NCBI GenBank assembly: GCA_028554795.2
Contig: CM068839.1
Coordinates: 46,717,440 to 46,781,439 of the forward strand
Reading direction: 5' to 3'
DNA from: Sinohyriopsis cumingii
Lineage: Eukaryota > Mollusca > Bivalvia > Unionida > Unionidae
DNA: 64,000 nt
The translations under genes were made by a program, and so were the position numbers. Positions 34,239 through 43,863 of this stretch are shown piece after piece (positions within the stretch are counted from its first letter, which is position 1; the number at the start of each line of letters is the position of its first letter). The notes beneath the pieces were generated by a model. It was given only the letters and a program-made list of their open reading frames with translations. It searched no databases and was not told the origin of the DNA.

Positions 34239-35246
34239 ATGGTTGACATCTACGGAAGATCTTCTACTAGTAAGAAAATAAAATCCGACGTTGATCTGTC
34301 AAAGTATGCGACTAAGGATGACCTTGCTGATGTCATGAACCTGGCTGGAGTTGACCCAGATGAAGTTGTTATTTTTCAAGATCGATATGGTAAACTAAAA
34401 ACCAGCAATATCAAATGGAATGATATAGTCCGGCGAGTAATTGGTGCAGTTACAGATAATATTCCCGTGTTTACTGACGGTGGTAGAATCAGAGATTCAA
34501 GTATGTCACTTAAAACCATCAGAGATGAAATTGCAAAAAGTGTTGCTAATCGTGTAAGAAACACCGGTGACACAATGACAGGTGAACTTAGCATGAACGG
34601 GAACAAAATAGTAGCTGTAACAGCTCCAAAATCTGACAACGACGTCGCAAACAAACTATACGTCGACGACGTAGACAGTAAACTATCCACGCTGCGGGCC
34701 GAATATGATGTTCACGTAACCGGTTTTATAAGGCTTCGAAGAAATTTTCAAAAAATCGATGATGCCATAAATAAGTTCTTTGGAGCTCCTTCCGTCATTG
34801 ACATGAAACTCGTTGATATCAAAACTGACCTAGACACGATCAAACAAACACAGCAAGACATCGTAGCGGGAATTCCTGAGATTGTCAACAAAATAAATTT
34901 GATTAAAATTCCAGCTGCAATAACTCCCGGGCATATTACAAACATCGTATGCACGGTATCATCGGGATTTGCAACATGGTCGCAGCAAAATAATACTATC
35001 AAATATACCGCAACAGTCACTGGCGTGTACAGGCTGTCCGTGTTCAGTGCTGCAAAATTTGAAATATTTACAACGTTTCCATGGCGTCATTCCACAGACA
35101 GGTTTTCCGGGGTTGTATCTGTTGTATTAAATAGCGGAACCAAAGAAATATTTATTCTGGAAGCAGATGATAAGAAATTAACCGCAACATCCTTCTGGTG
35201 GTGTTTGGAATTTGTAGCTGAAACATCTCAATTGGTTACTGCATAA
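34239..35246 (+). CDS. fibre-like trimeric attachment-type protein (335 aa)
   Basis: Residues about 108-143 carry a tail-fibre signature: NTGDTMTGELSMNGNKI, then DVANKLYVDD, a motif common in phage and other trimeric fibres. It is preceded by a KYATKDDLADV-type helix and followed by a helical shaft (about 145-222). The C-terminal ~105 residues are predicted beta-rich (SGFATWSQQNNTIKYTATVT, GVYRLSVFS) like a trimeric head. It lies between the protease and a membrane protein in the virion block, in a place where adenovirus-like particles would need a vertex fibre. Receptor-binding is inference. Confidence 0.75.
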   Translation: MVDIYGRSSTSKKIKSDVDLSKYATKDDLADVMNLAGVDPDEVVIFQDRYGKLKTSNIKWNDIVRRVIGAVTDNIPVFTDGGRIRDSSMSLKTIRDEIAKSVANRVRNTGDTMTGELSMNGNKIVAVTAPKSDNDVANKLYVDDVDSKLSTLRAEYDVHVTGFIRLRRNFQKIDDAINKFFGAPSVIDMKLVDIKTDLDTIKQTQQDIVAGIPEIVNKINLIKIPAAITPGHITNIVCTVSSGFATWSQQNNTIKYTATVTGVYRLSVFSAAKFEIFTTFPWRHSTDRFSGVVSVVLNSGTKEIFILEADDKKLTATSFWWCLEFVAETSQLVTA

Positions 35247-35254
35247 AAATATAT

Positions 35255-35786
35255 ATGGACGGTGCACAATACAGATACAATCAAGCACGTGAATGGCAGG
35301 CGGCGCTAAAAGATCAAGTTGATCAATATACAGTAAAAGTAAAAGAATATCGACGACGATTGGTTATCGTTGATGTGATTGTTTATTCAGTATCCGCTGT
35401 TGTTGCTGGAACCGGTGTAATATTATCAGCGTTGACAACGATGGCACCAGTAGCTGTAACTATTTGTATTTCAGCAGCAACAACTATTGTAGGTGTGCTT
35501 AATATCATCACAAAAAAAAATATGTACTTGTACGAACGAAAAGTTATCCGATTACAAAATAAAATTAGATACAGCGACGGTAGCATACTCGAAATTATCC
35601 TCGTTGTTATCAGCGAGTCTCAGTGATGGAATTATATCTGATTTCGAATTTTCAATGATAACCAAAATATACGACGAAGGTATCGGTATTAAAGATACAA
35701 GTATCAATAATGACAGAATTACTCCAGCAGATCGTGACCAACACAACTCCGCCAAAGATAACGATGATCTCGGTAAGTTCAATTAA
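35255..35786 (+). pseudogene. two-TM membrane protein, frameshifted at an A9 run
   Basis: The first part (35255-35626 frame) has an N-terminal coiled-coil helix (about residues 5-36) and two hydrophobic segments (37-62 and 64-86). The reading frame changes at a run of nine A at 35512-35520. Conserved C-terminal coding (KLSDYKIKLDTATVAYSKLS) continues in the other frame to 35786, overlapping the penton gene start. The old copy at 21545-21960 is continuous across this point. The run could also be an assembly error or a slippage site. Confidence 0.78.
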
Positions 35787-37125
35787 TCCTGAATTTAGTG
35801 TTAATTTTCCTACTGCAATTCCAGTAAAAGAAATAGCACTAGCACAATTACGAGTATATTACAGCTGGCAAAATATCAGATCAAAATCATTTAATGGTAC
35901 ACCAGCAAATAATTCGCTCGTATTTGCTAACAAGAACAAACCCGATGGAACACCTGACTGGGTTGTTGTTGGAATACCAACTGGCAGTTATGAGATTGAA
36001 GAGATCAGTGAGGAATTTGCGCGTAGAATAAAATCAATAACAGGAAAAGAATCAAAAATATCAATTAATGTTCATGAACCCACCCTGTCCTCGACGATTG
36101 AAATAAACTCGCCTGATTATGCCGTTGATATTTATAAATCTTCAATCAGATCAGTGCTAGGATGGCCTGAAATTCCCAGGGTGTATGAAGGACCACCAGA
36201 ACCGAAAAAGTCTGATTATGTCACGGATAGGCAATCATATCATGAAATTAATCCATCACACGGGGAAAAACTACGTATTTTTAAAAATAAATTAATGTTT
36301 AGCCATTTTATCTTTCACGACGATATTGAGGCATGGATTTTTGTAAGTCGGGAGGGGGAAACAGGACATGTTTTTGGTCTTCATCGAAATGATATTATTA
36401 AATATTTTCAGGAAATCAATCAAGAATGTAAAAAACAACTAGATCAACTGAATCAATATTTTAACGAACATATGTTTGACATATCAGCGTCATCGCGTGA
36501 AAAAATCATCACGCGTGTGGAAATATTAAATCAGCTTATATCAGATATGGAATATTTTAATAACCGAATAGTTCAAGCGATGGTTAGTTTAGAATCATTT
36601 AAAAAATTTGATGCATATAAATGGTTAGAAAAATATAAATTAACAGAAGCCGATGTACCAAATTTTAAATTTCCCGGGTATAGTGTAACTGAGTTAAGAA
36701 AATCTGTCAGTGATGTCATTGATGAATTTTTTCCTAAAATACTCCATGCATGGAGAAAACTGCCACCACCTTCAACCGTTCTCAGATATGATAATGATCC
36801 ACATGGCGGCGGGAGACACGTATCTCCGGGGATCGTTAATATAACACCGACGGTCGCGGTCAATCTGGTTTGTGACGTAATCGATGGCAGCTATCAAATA
36901 GATATCGGAAGATCAAATCAAGCTCAACAAGGATACATCCTGTACACGTTCACACCACAAGTTCCCCCTGGAAGTTTAATCGTGCAAGAACCAACTAATC
37001 CTGTGTATTTACGGTGTCACAATAATATGTTAACACGAATCAATTTTAAACTCACAGACCACCTTAATCGCTTAATTGACATACGTGAAGAAGAGCTTGT
37101 AATAAATCTGCATGTAAAGTCGTAA
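35710..37125 (+). CDS. penton-like minor capsid protein (471 aa)
   Basis: The N-terminal part (about residues 1-150) resembles the Polinton single jelly-roll minor capsid protein: NPEFSVNFPTAIPVKEIALA, LRVYYSWQNI, a DWVVVGIPTGSYEIEEI block and SPDYAVDIY. A long helical insertion follows (about 200-345, several coiled coils). The C-terminal part resumes beta-rich sequence (IVNITPTVAVNLVCDVIDGS, then LRCHNNMLTRINFKL). The start overlaps the end of the previous gene by 77 nt. A decayed copy lies at 22060-23290. Confidence 0.83.
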   Translation: MTELLQQIVTNTTPPKITMISVSSINPEFSVNFPTAIPVKEIALAQLRVYYSWQNIRSKSFNGTPANNSLVFANKNKPDGTPDWVVVGIPTGSYEIEEISEEFARRIKSITGKESKISINVHEPTLSSTIEINSPDYAVDIYKSSIRSVLGWPEIPRVYEGPPEPKKSDYVTDRQSYHEINPSHGEKLRIFKNKLMFSHFIFHDDIEAWIFVSREGETGHVFGLHRNDIIKYFQEINQECKKQLDQLNQYFNEHMFDISASSREKIITRVEILNQLISDMEYFNNRIVQAMVSLESFKKFDAYKWLEKYKLTEADVPNFKFPGYSVTELRKSVSDVIDEFFPKILHAWRKLPPPSTVLRYDNDPHGGGRHVSPGIVNITPTVAVNLVCDVIDGSYQIDIGRSNQAQQGYILYTFTPQVPPGSLIVQEPTNPVYLRCHNNMLTRINFKLTDHLNRLIDIREEELVINLHVKS

Positions 37126-37960
37126 GACTTTTGTCCTAAGGATTTCTGTCCTAAGGACTTTTGTCGTAGATCTTCATGTAATGGAGGGTTTTTACACGCG
37201 AGGATTTCTTAACAGTTAGAAGAACATTTGTAACAGAGATCAGACTCAAATTCGATCAACTTAAAAAAATAAATAAAAAAATATTTTATTATTACTGGCA
37301 CAAATTTGTGTTTGGTACAAATTAATCGGCCCAGGCAACTAAAAAAGCTGGTCGATGAAAGTAAAAATTAAAATTTCTATCACAAAAAAAAATAGGATTT
37401 ATTAATTTTCCTGATTTTTACTGAAATTGTACAAATTACTTGATTTTGACTACCAACTACCCCGTCAGAAACATAAAAATGCACGAATTACTTGATTTTG
37501 ACAACCAACTACCCCGTCAGAAACATAAAAATGCACGAATTACTTGATTTTGACTACCAACTACCCCGTCAGAAATAAGAAATTCTAACCTTGTCAAATT
37601 GTTCCTAATAAATTTTATTTATTATAACTTATTTTTATTTATTAATAATATTATTTTTACTGAGATTTTTTTTTTTTTTTTACTAAAATACAACGAAATT
37701 GCTCAATTTTCCTGATTTTGACTACCAACTACCCCGTCAGAAATCAAGTAATTCGTGCATTTTTCTTTGATTTTGACTACCAACTACCCCGTCAGAATCA
37801 AGTAATTCGTGCATTTTTCTTGATTTTAGTAAAAAAAAAAAATAAATCCTCAGTAAAATAATATTATTAATAAATAAAATTAATTTATAATAAATAAAAT
37901 TTATTAGGAACAATTTGACAAAGTTAGAACTTTCTTGATTTTGACTACCAATACACGTGG
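37126..37960. repeat. repeat-rich intergenic region with a large imperfect palindrome
   Basis: Three ~53-bp tandem units with TTGACTACCAACTACCCCGT lie at 37435-37580. Arms of about 105 bp at 37583-37690 and 37828-37935 are inverted copies (TAACCTTGTCAAATTGTTCC versus GGAACAATTTGACAAAGTTA at their outer ends, then AT-rich tracts). Between them are smaller inverted units (AATGCACGAATTACTTG versus CAAGTAATTCGTGCATT). There are no genes. It could be a hairpin, a MITE-like insertion or a replication-related structure. Confidence 0.8.
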
Positions 37961-38482
37961 TCAGCGTTGACATGGACCCCAGTTACCAAAACTTTCATTT
38001 TCATTATCACCAGTAACGAAGTTACCCTGGATCGTTTCACCAGTAACGAGGTTACTCTGGATCGTTTCACCAGTAACGAAGTTACTTTGGATCGTTTCAC
38101 CAGTAACGAAGTTACTCTCTGACATAATTTTTCTTAATAGTCTTATGCGAGTACTAATCGTTTTCTTTGCCTCATACTCGTGGGATAATAACGACTTAAT
38201 TCTTTCTACGGCGGCAGAGAGGGGAACGAACTCCTTCACATGATCATCTTCTACGGTAGCTAGCGACCGAAACATTGCCGCCTGAATCCGTTTCATGAGC
38301 CTGTATTCAGATGATAGTGTGTGTGTCCCCTGGGTTTTACGTTCTTGTAAAATCTCAAAGTCAGAAACTATTTTTTCAGGATTAAGTTCATCAGATATAT
38401 TAATTCCATCTTTTTTTAATTTTTTAATAGCAACAATTACATCATTGATATTTTCATGGTTTATTATATAATATATGAATCT
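37961..38482 (-). CDS. possible unrecognised gene without clear start
   Basis: The frame is open for 174 codons between stops. The only internal ATG of note is at 38296. Upstream of it the reading (NINDVIVAIKKLKKDGINIS, then FEILQERKTQG) looks like real protein, and downstream comes a helical stretch (AAVERIKSLLSHEYEAKKT). The end holds four ~10-residue repeats (NFVTGETIQS). The composition is coding-like but I recognise no family. It may be a gene that lost its start, or one entered by splicing. Confidence 0.35.
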   Translation of the reverse strand, partial: RFIYYIINHENINDVIVAIKKLKKDGINISDELNPEKIVSDFEILQERKTQGTHTLSSEYRLMKRIQAAMFRSLATVEDDHVKEFVPLSAAVERIKSLLSHEYEAKKTISTRIRLLRKIMSESNFVTGETIQSNFVTGETIQSNLVTGETIQGNFVTGDNENESFGNWGPCQR

Positions 38483-38756
38483 TTAAAATAAAAAAAAATA
38501 TCCCTAGAACACCTATCGAGTGTTTAGCGAGTTCGTCGGGATGTTTCAGGGACAGCACAAACATATAACTTAACTAAGGACAGTACAAACATGTACGCTC
38601 AGCAAAAACCCACCCATAATAATTAATCCAGTGGGTGATACGAAAAATATGTATCAACCACAAGTCAATATTGTGGTTGGGATTTTGCTGAGCGGGGGGG
38701 GGGGGGGTTTGCGGTTCCCCCCACTATTATAAAAATCGCAATTATGCGTACACCAC

Positions 38757-38848
38757 CGACAAATTGTCAGCCATGGGGGTTTGATCCTGGACCGCGAGCG
38801 TCACAGTCCAATACCATACTGATTGAGCTATCAAACCTTGTTACGAAC
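38757..38848 (-). other. tRNA-like sequence (possible SINE or tRNA fossil)
   Basis: On the minus strand, TAGCTCAATCAGTATGG resembles an A box and GGATCAAACCC resembles a B box about 35 nt later. The cloverleaf is poor, with D-stem and T-stem mispaired, so I do not call a functional tRNA. A 14-G run precedes it at 38694-38707. Confidence 0.35.
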
Positions 38849-38884
38849 ATATGTTTTGGAAGTTAATATATAGTTAGCTATATA

Positions 38885-39185
38885 GCTAAGGAACCAATAT
38901 TTACACTAAACAGCGGTTTCTGAATCATAACAGTTTCTGTATTTATAACAGTTTCTGAATAATAACAGTTTCTGAATAATAACAGTTTCTGTATTTATAA
39001 CAGTTTCTGAATAATAACAGTTTCTGTATTTATAAACAGTTTCTGAATAATAACAGTTTCTGAATAATAACAGTTTCTGAATAATAACAGCGTTTTTCCT
39101 AAGCAGACTGAGAATCAATAACAACAGTTTCTGTATTTATAACAGCGGTTTTCCTAAGCAGACTGAGAATCAATAATAACAGTGG
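38885..39185. repeat. 15-17-bp tandem repeat
   Basis: Units AACAGTTTCTGAATAAT and AACAGTTTCTGTATTTAT alternate about 12 times. The 72-codon minus-strand frame there is an artefact. Confidence 0.85.
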
Positions 39186-39522
39186 CATGAACACACCCGC
39201 AGGTCGATTACCATGACAACGGTTTCTGTTCTACACACAGCTTCCTACGGATCAATAACATTGTCATGATCTCTCGTAATGTTGTATGATGGGGAAATAT
39301 TTAAAAAACATAAATAATACTTCTACGAGTAATTAATTACGATGTAATTAATTACGATGTAATTAGTTAAACTGACTAATTACGATCATAAAAAATCAAA
39401 AATCTACGAAGAAAACTATATATTACAAAGTAATCTCCCTTTTATATAATCAAAATTCAGTAGTGTATGGAGGACCTACTGTGACATAAATTAAAAAAAT
39501 TAATTCAATGTGGTGATGATAG

Positions 39523-40028
39523 TTATTGATATTGAAAGGTAATTTTCTGTTTATATTTTTTCGATAAAGCGGTTTTATGTATATTTTCTGCCACCCTTTG
39601 TACTGATTGCGGGTGAATATCAAAATATTTCGCAGCAGAAGATATTGAACGCAATTTTATTTCTTCACCAGTTTCTATGTTTGTGGAAATTACCGCCCTC
39701 TTTCCGATTGTCTTACATCTTCCTGTATTTCCACGTGTATTATTCTCGCTGTGAGAGATAGCTTGTAAATTGGATAAATTATTGTTTTGAGTATCCCCGT
39801 CAATATGATCAATAACAAGACCGTCTTTGATCACTCCGAAGAAACATTCATACGTAAATCTATGACATAGATAATGTTTCTCCCCCCCCCCCCGCATGTG
39901 AACATTAGATAACCAACATTAGTAATATAACCAACTTGTCTCTTCAACTTGCAGTGTCTGATGATACCATTAATATTTGATTCATAGTTTGTTATGACAG
40001 GATGTGGGACAAATATATTTTGCTCCAT
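39523..40028 (-). pseudogene. HNH homing endonuclease with NUMOD-type tail, frameshifted
   Basis: The first frame (40028-39831) starts MEQNIFVPHP and has a NUMOD4-like N-terminus (NYESNINGIIRH). The second frame (39897-39523) has the HNH core (CHRFTYECFFGVI, VIDHIDGDTQNNNLSNL, ISHSENN), then a NUMOD1-like DNA-binding end (RSISSAAKYFDIHPQSVQRV). The frames switch within a run of 12 C on the plus strand (39882-39893). The family occurs in phages, algae and giant viruses as selfish endonucleases. It overlaps no other gene. The break may be a slippage mutation or a sequence error. Confidence 0.82.
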
Positions 40029-40114
40029 TATAATAATATTATGCGTTTAAATCATTGTTTGTCTGAAATCTTGATATATAATCCCTCACGGATTTTATAG
40101 CGTTTTCACCGCTA

Positions 40115-40339
40115 TTATTTTTTTTTGTCATAATATCTTTTAAGTTCTCTGAACCGTTTTCCGCCGCACTTCCCACATAATTCTGTTTTTCCTCGCACTC
40201 CAATACCACACCGTAGACATGGTATTGGTCCTAGGCTTCCTCGTCGTATGTTTTGTGAGTGCATCCAACAAAATTCCTTTCTACAGGATTTGTTGCATCG
40301 ATTTACTGAGCCGATCATCAACCATCTGCATTGGGACAT
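40115..40339 (-). CDS. small zinc-binding protein, paralogue of the terminal-repeat gene
   Basis: The 74-residue protein has C4, C15, C19, C24, H27 and then C41, C44, C55, C58 (CGKCGG). This is the same spacing as the 119-residue protein encoded in both terminal repeats, but it lacks the acidic tail. It is divergent in sequence, so the duplication is old. It is divergently arranged with the polymerase-helicase gene (46 bp between starts). Confidence 0.78.
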   Translation of the reverse strand: MSQCRWLMIGSVNRCNKSCRKEFCWMHSQNIRRGSLGPIPCLRCGIGVRGKTELCGKCGGKRFRELKRYYDKKK

Positions 40340-40385
40340 TGTATATATATATAATTTTCTTTATTTAAATATTTGTTTTAATTAT

Positions 40386-43300
40386 ATGAACGAGTTTGAG
40401 AGATTATCCCAAACTAGGCCTGTTAAATATAAATTCAACCTTGACAGATTATCTTCTGACTTGCCAGTACGAGATCTGGTTGATCCGAAAAATAAAAGTT
40501 TGATCTCGAAAATTCACGACGCCAAGAAAGAATTTTACACAGATGGTGCATCTCATACATGGTCAACGTTCAAGATCATACGCACTGACGGAGTCAAGGA
40601 CGCTGTCACGGACGCCACAATGAACGACAAGCGAGCGGCAACTATCATTAACTACATCGCTGAATACGAGGGCAATCAAAAATATTTCTTCAGAGTAAAA
40701 TTTATTGTATTAACAGAAACAGGTAGTTGGATTATCCGTGACAAATATGATCCTGTCCTTGGCAATAATAAAACTATCATATTAAGTAAAAATTCCAGAC
40801 CGGGTCTACTGACGGGTATTGACAGACCGTATTATGAACGAGCGTATCCTGTAACGGCGGTTATTTATGGAATTTATGAGGTAAATAAAAAACCCAACGT
40901 TGATAAACTAGCGCCGATGAAATTTTCAAGGTTAAATTGTGTGGCTGAACGAGTAATAGAACACTTTACAAACGTGATGCGTGGAAATGGATTAACCGAT
41001 TTAAGGCGTGAAAAAATAAACTCGTGGGCTGATTCGGTTAAGGATACCGGTGCTACAATAAAAGATGTTGCTGAGTTAGGAAAAATATTGAAATTTCCAA
41101 TAACTGTGGCGACAATAACGGGAGAAGTACTGTACCAGTCGAAATATAAATCGAAGGGAGCTCCAATAAATATTATCGATCATAACGCGCACGCATGGAC
41201 TAACGCAGTAACAATATTTCCACGTGATCGAACTGTTAGATTTTACTCCCCAGATAATTCTGGGGCAGATAATTCTGCGGCAGATAGTATGTTTGATTTT
41301 ATCAACGAAATAAGTAAAACCGATCCTGTATCGGTATGGTTATTTAAAAGTAATGAGGAGGGTGAATTTGATCAGTTTGTCAAACCGAATGGTGAAATAT
41401 ATCGCACAGAATCCCTCCATGACGAGATGAAAAATCTTGCGACGTTTTTACAGTGCAAGCACGCGGAAAATACTGACAAATTACTAACTAATTGTTTTAC
41501 CGTTCCATCTGTTGCGGCTCATTTCGCCAGAGAACGAAATTCATGGAAACCAACACGATTTGATTTACTCGAGGACGTACGCGCAAGTTGCGTCGAATAT
41601 GGACATGGCGGATTATGGAATACCAAATACAATTACAATGATGTTATTTCGGTTGATATGGTTGCATGTTATCCAGGAAGTTTTCTGGGATACGGAGATT
41701 GTTCTGTGTACTTTGAAAGATTTGGTCACCCAACAAACGAGATGACGCGAGTGGCAATTAATGGACCATTACCTGATTTTGATCTGACTGGATTCGCCTG
41801 TATTGAATCGTTCGAGTTTAACGAAAATCTTCACAAGATTTGTTATGTTTGGTTTGGCAGACATTTTTGTGAAAAACGTTGGGCACCTATAGTTTTGTTG
41901 CGATATATGCTAGATTGTATGATACTGACATCGTTGGTGGTCAGTGAGGCAATTATATCATATCATGCACAGACCAAAGTTTGGTTGCCCATGTCAGATT
42001 CTGAAGTTATCAGCGAGTTTAAGGATGATGTTCCTAATAAACTCAAAACCGCAAAAGATCTCGGTAGAAAAATTATAGGAAAATTTACTCAAGGTGGTGC
42101 ATATGATTATAAAAGACATCACGCACGATTAATTCTAGATGATGCCGAGTACGATTTTATAATCGCTGATACAACGGCGAAAAATACATTTGTAAATCGA
42201 GAGAGTGTTTATTTATCCGACGGAACAAAATTAGGTACGATCGTTAGTTACATAAATGACGTATCCCCGCAATATACTCATCTAAGATCTTCCATGTTGG
42301 CTTATGTTTCTATAAATTTATTATCGATGATTAATAGATTTCCTGAGACCGCAGTCAGAGTCGCAACGGACTCGTTTTATATTTCAAGTAAATATTTAGA
42401 ACCTGTTAAGAAATTTACAAGTGATGATGAACGATGGGGTTCGTGGAGAATAAAAAAGGAACTATTACACAATTATGTAGAATCAGCAGATGTTCCAGTG
42501 AGAGATTTTTATCGTGAGGGTAATAAAATATCAGAAATATCGAAAGCACCATCGTTGAGTGATCCAATAACTAGATATAAGACAGTATATCTCAATGGAC
42601 CTGGTGGATGCGGCAAAACAACTCGAACGATTAATGTTTTTAGAAATTCAGATATAATCGTGCTGACACCCACACATAGACTTGCACGTGAGATGAAACA
42701 GCGGCAAGTACAATCGTGTACGTATCATAGTTTCTTTCGGTGGCGCGGAGATACATGGACTCCTGAACGGATGGGAGAAAAATATATACCTAAAATAATT
42801 ATTTGGGATGAGATATGCACGGTGTCATTGGATACATTAAAAATGTTTCTTGATTGGTTGTTGACGAAAAATACCGCCATAATAATGTGTGGCGATCATG
42901 GTCAACCGCCGCCTTTTGTTGGACCATCTCCACATGATTGGTTAAAAAATTTCGTTGATTATTACGAAGAAATAGATGATGATCATAGAGCTCTTGATGC
43001 AAATTTGAGGGAGTTTAAAAAATTAATCAGATTACAATCAAACAAAATTCAGTGTGAAATAATACGTGGAGTGATCTCAGAGACATCAATGAGTGATTTT
43101 TTGAAATTATGGAGACCCACCGATTTGATCGTAGCAAGTAGAAAAATAATCAGAGACGCTTTACAACAACATTTATTTCAACTACATAAAGAAAAATATT
43201 CAGAACTACCCGTACCGTTGTGTTATAGACCATCAGATACACGAAAACAGAATATTAATGTTGATATTCCAGGACAGACTGAGAATCAAAATCTCGTATT

Positions 43301-43853
43301 AAATGATATTGTCGCTGTTGATATCAGTGTGGTTGAAGATGCAATACACGCTGACAAATCTCCATGGGTGTTGGGATACGCTATGACAATCCACTCGTCT
43401 CAGGGATTAACTATTTCTGATACACGAGTTTGGATTGTAGACGATCGCATCGAGTGGTCAAATTTAGTTTATTTGGCGGTATCGAGGGTCAGAAATATAT
43501 CTCAATTACGTAGAATCATAATTCCTGAAATCGTTGATAAATTTAACATCATCGATGATGATATAATAAGAAAAAAATTAATCGGATACAAACAATCTGA
43601 TAAAAAAAATAAACGTGACTTTGATCTTGATGTTGAATTTATTATTGAGTTAAAACAGCAGCAGAACAATCATTGCACCAGTTGTAATTGTATAATGTTA
43701 TGGCGGTATTCGAGTAATGATTCAAGACAATTTACCGTAGATAGAAAAGATAATAGTCGCGGTCATACACGAGAAAATACCATGTTAACCTGTCTTGAGT
43801 GTAATCGACGTCGGGGTGCAGGCACCCTTAGCGCTGGCACTAGTGCTAGTTAA
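40386..43853 (+). CDS. family B-like polymerase / SF1 helicase / HNH fusion (1155 aa)
   Basis: The ATG at 40386 avoids overlap with the divergent zinc gene. Residues 1-400 are unassigned. A polymerase palm-like region follows: motif A VDMVACYP (Asp 424) and motif C VATDSFYIS (Asp 662, with Ala where family B usually has the first Asp of DTD). The intervening motif B is not clear. A complete-looking SF1 helicase comes next: Walker A GPGGCGKTT (738-746), Walker B IIIWDEI (Asp-Glu 808-809), GDHGQPPP (836-843), a TIHSSQG motif near 1003 and VYLAVSRVR. The C-terminus is HNH-like (CTSCNC, then CLECNRRRG, 1097-1145). I see no exonuclease motifs. It presumably replicates the element, and the fusion is unusual. 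Confidence 0.83.
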   Translation: MNEFERLSQTRPVKYKFNLDRLSSDLPVRDLVDPKNKSLISKIHDAKKEFYTDGASHTWSTFKIIRTDGVKDAVTDATMNDKRAATIINYIAEYEGNQKYFFRVKFIVLTETGSWIIRDKYDPVLGNNKTIILSKNSRPGLLTGIDRPYYERAYPVTAVIYGIYEVNKKPNVDKLAPMKFSRLNCVAERVIEHFTNVMRGNGLTDLRREKINSWADSVKDTGATIKDVAELGKILKFPITVATITGEVLYQSKYKSKGAPINIIDHNAHAWTNAVTIFPRDRTVRFYSPDNSGADNSAADSMFDFINEISKTDPVSVWLFKSNEEGEFDQFVKPNGEIYRTESLHDEMKNLATFLQCKHAENTDKLLTNCFTVPSVAAHFARERNSWKPTRFDLLEDVRASCVEYGHGGLWNTKYNYNDVISVDMVACYPGSFLGYGDCSVYFERFGHPTNEMTRVAINGPLPDFDLTGFACIESFEFNENLHKICYVWFGRHFCEKRWAPIVLLRYMLDCMILTSLVVSEAIISYHAQTKVWLPMSDSEVISEFKDDVPNKLKTAKDLGRKIIGKFTQGGAYDYKRHHARLILDDAEYDFIIADTTAKNTFVNRESVYLSDGTKLGTIVSYINDVSPQYTHLRSSMLAYVSINLLSMINRFPETAVRVATDSFYISSKYLEPVKKFTSDDERWGSWRIKKELLHNYVESADVPVRDFYREGNKISEISKAPSLSDPITRYKTVYLNGPGGCGKTTRTINVFRNSDIIVLTPTHRLAREMKQRQVQSCTYHSFFRWRGDTWTPERMGEKYIPKIIIWDEICTVSLDTLKMFLDWLLTKNTAIIMCGDHGQPPPFVGPSPHDWLKNFVDYYEEIDDDHRALDANLREFKKLIRLQSNKIQCEIIRGVISETSMSDFLKLWRPTDLIVASRKIIRDALQQHLFQLHKEKYSELPVPLCYRPSDTRKQNINVDIPGQTENQNLVLNDIVAVDISVVEDAIHADKSPWVLGYAMTIHSSQGLTISDTRVWIVDDRIEWSNLVYLAVSRVRNISQLRRIIIPEIVDKFNIIDDDIIRKKLIGYKQSDKKNKRDFDLDVEFIIELKQQQNNHCTSCNCIMLWRYSSNDSRQFTVDRKDNSRGHTRENTMLTCLECNRRRGAGTLSAGTSAS

Positions 43854-43863
43854 GTGATCGAAA

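Noticed and set aside
38757-38848. Functional tRNA gene
   Set aside because: D- and T-stems do not pair properly; listed only as tRNA-like.
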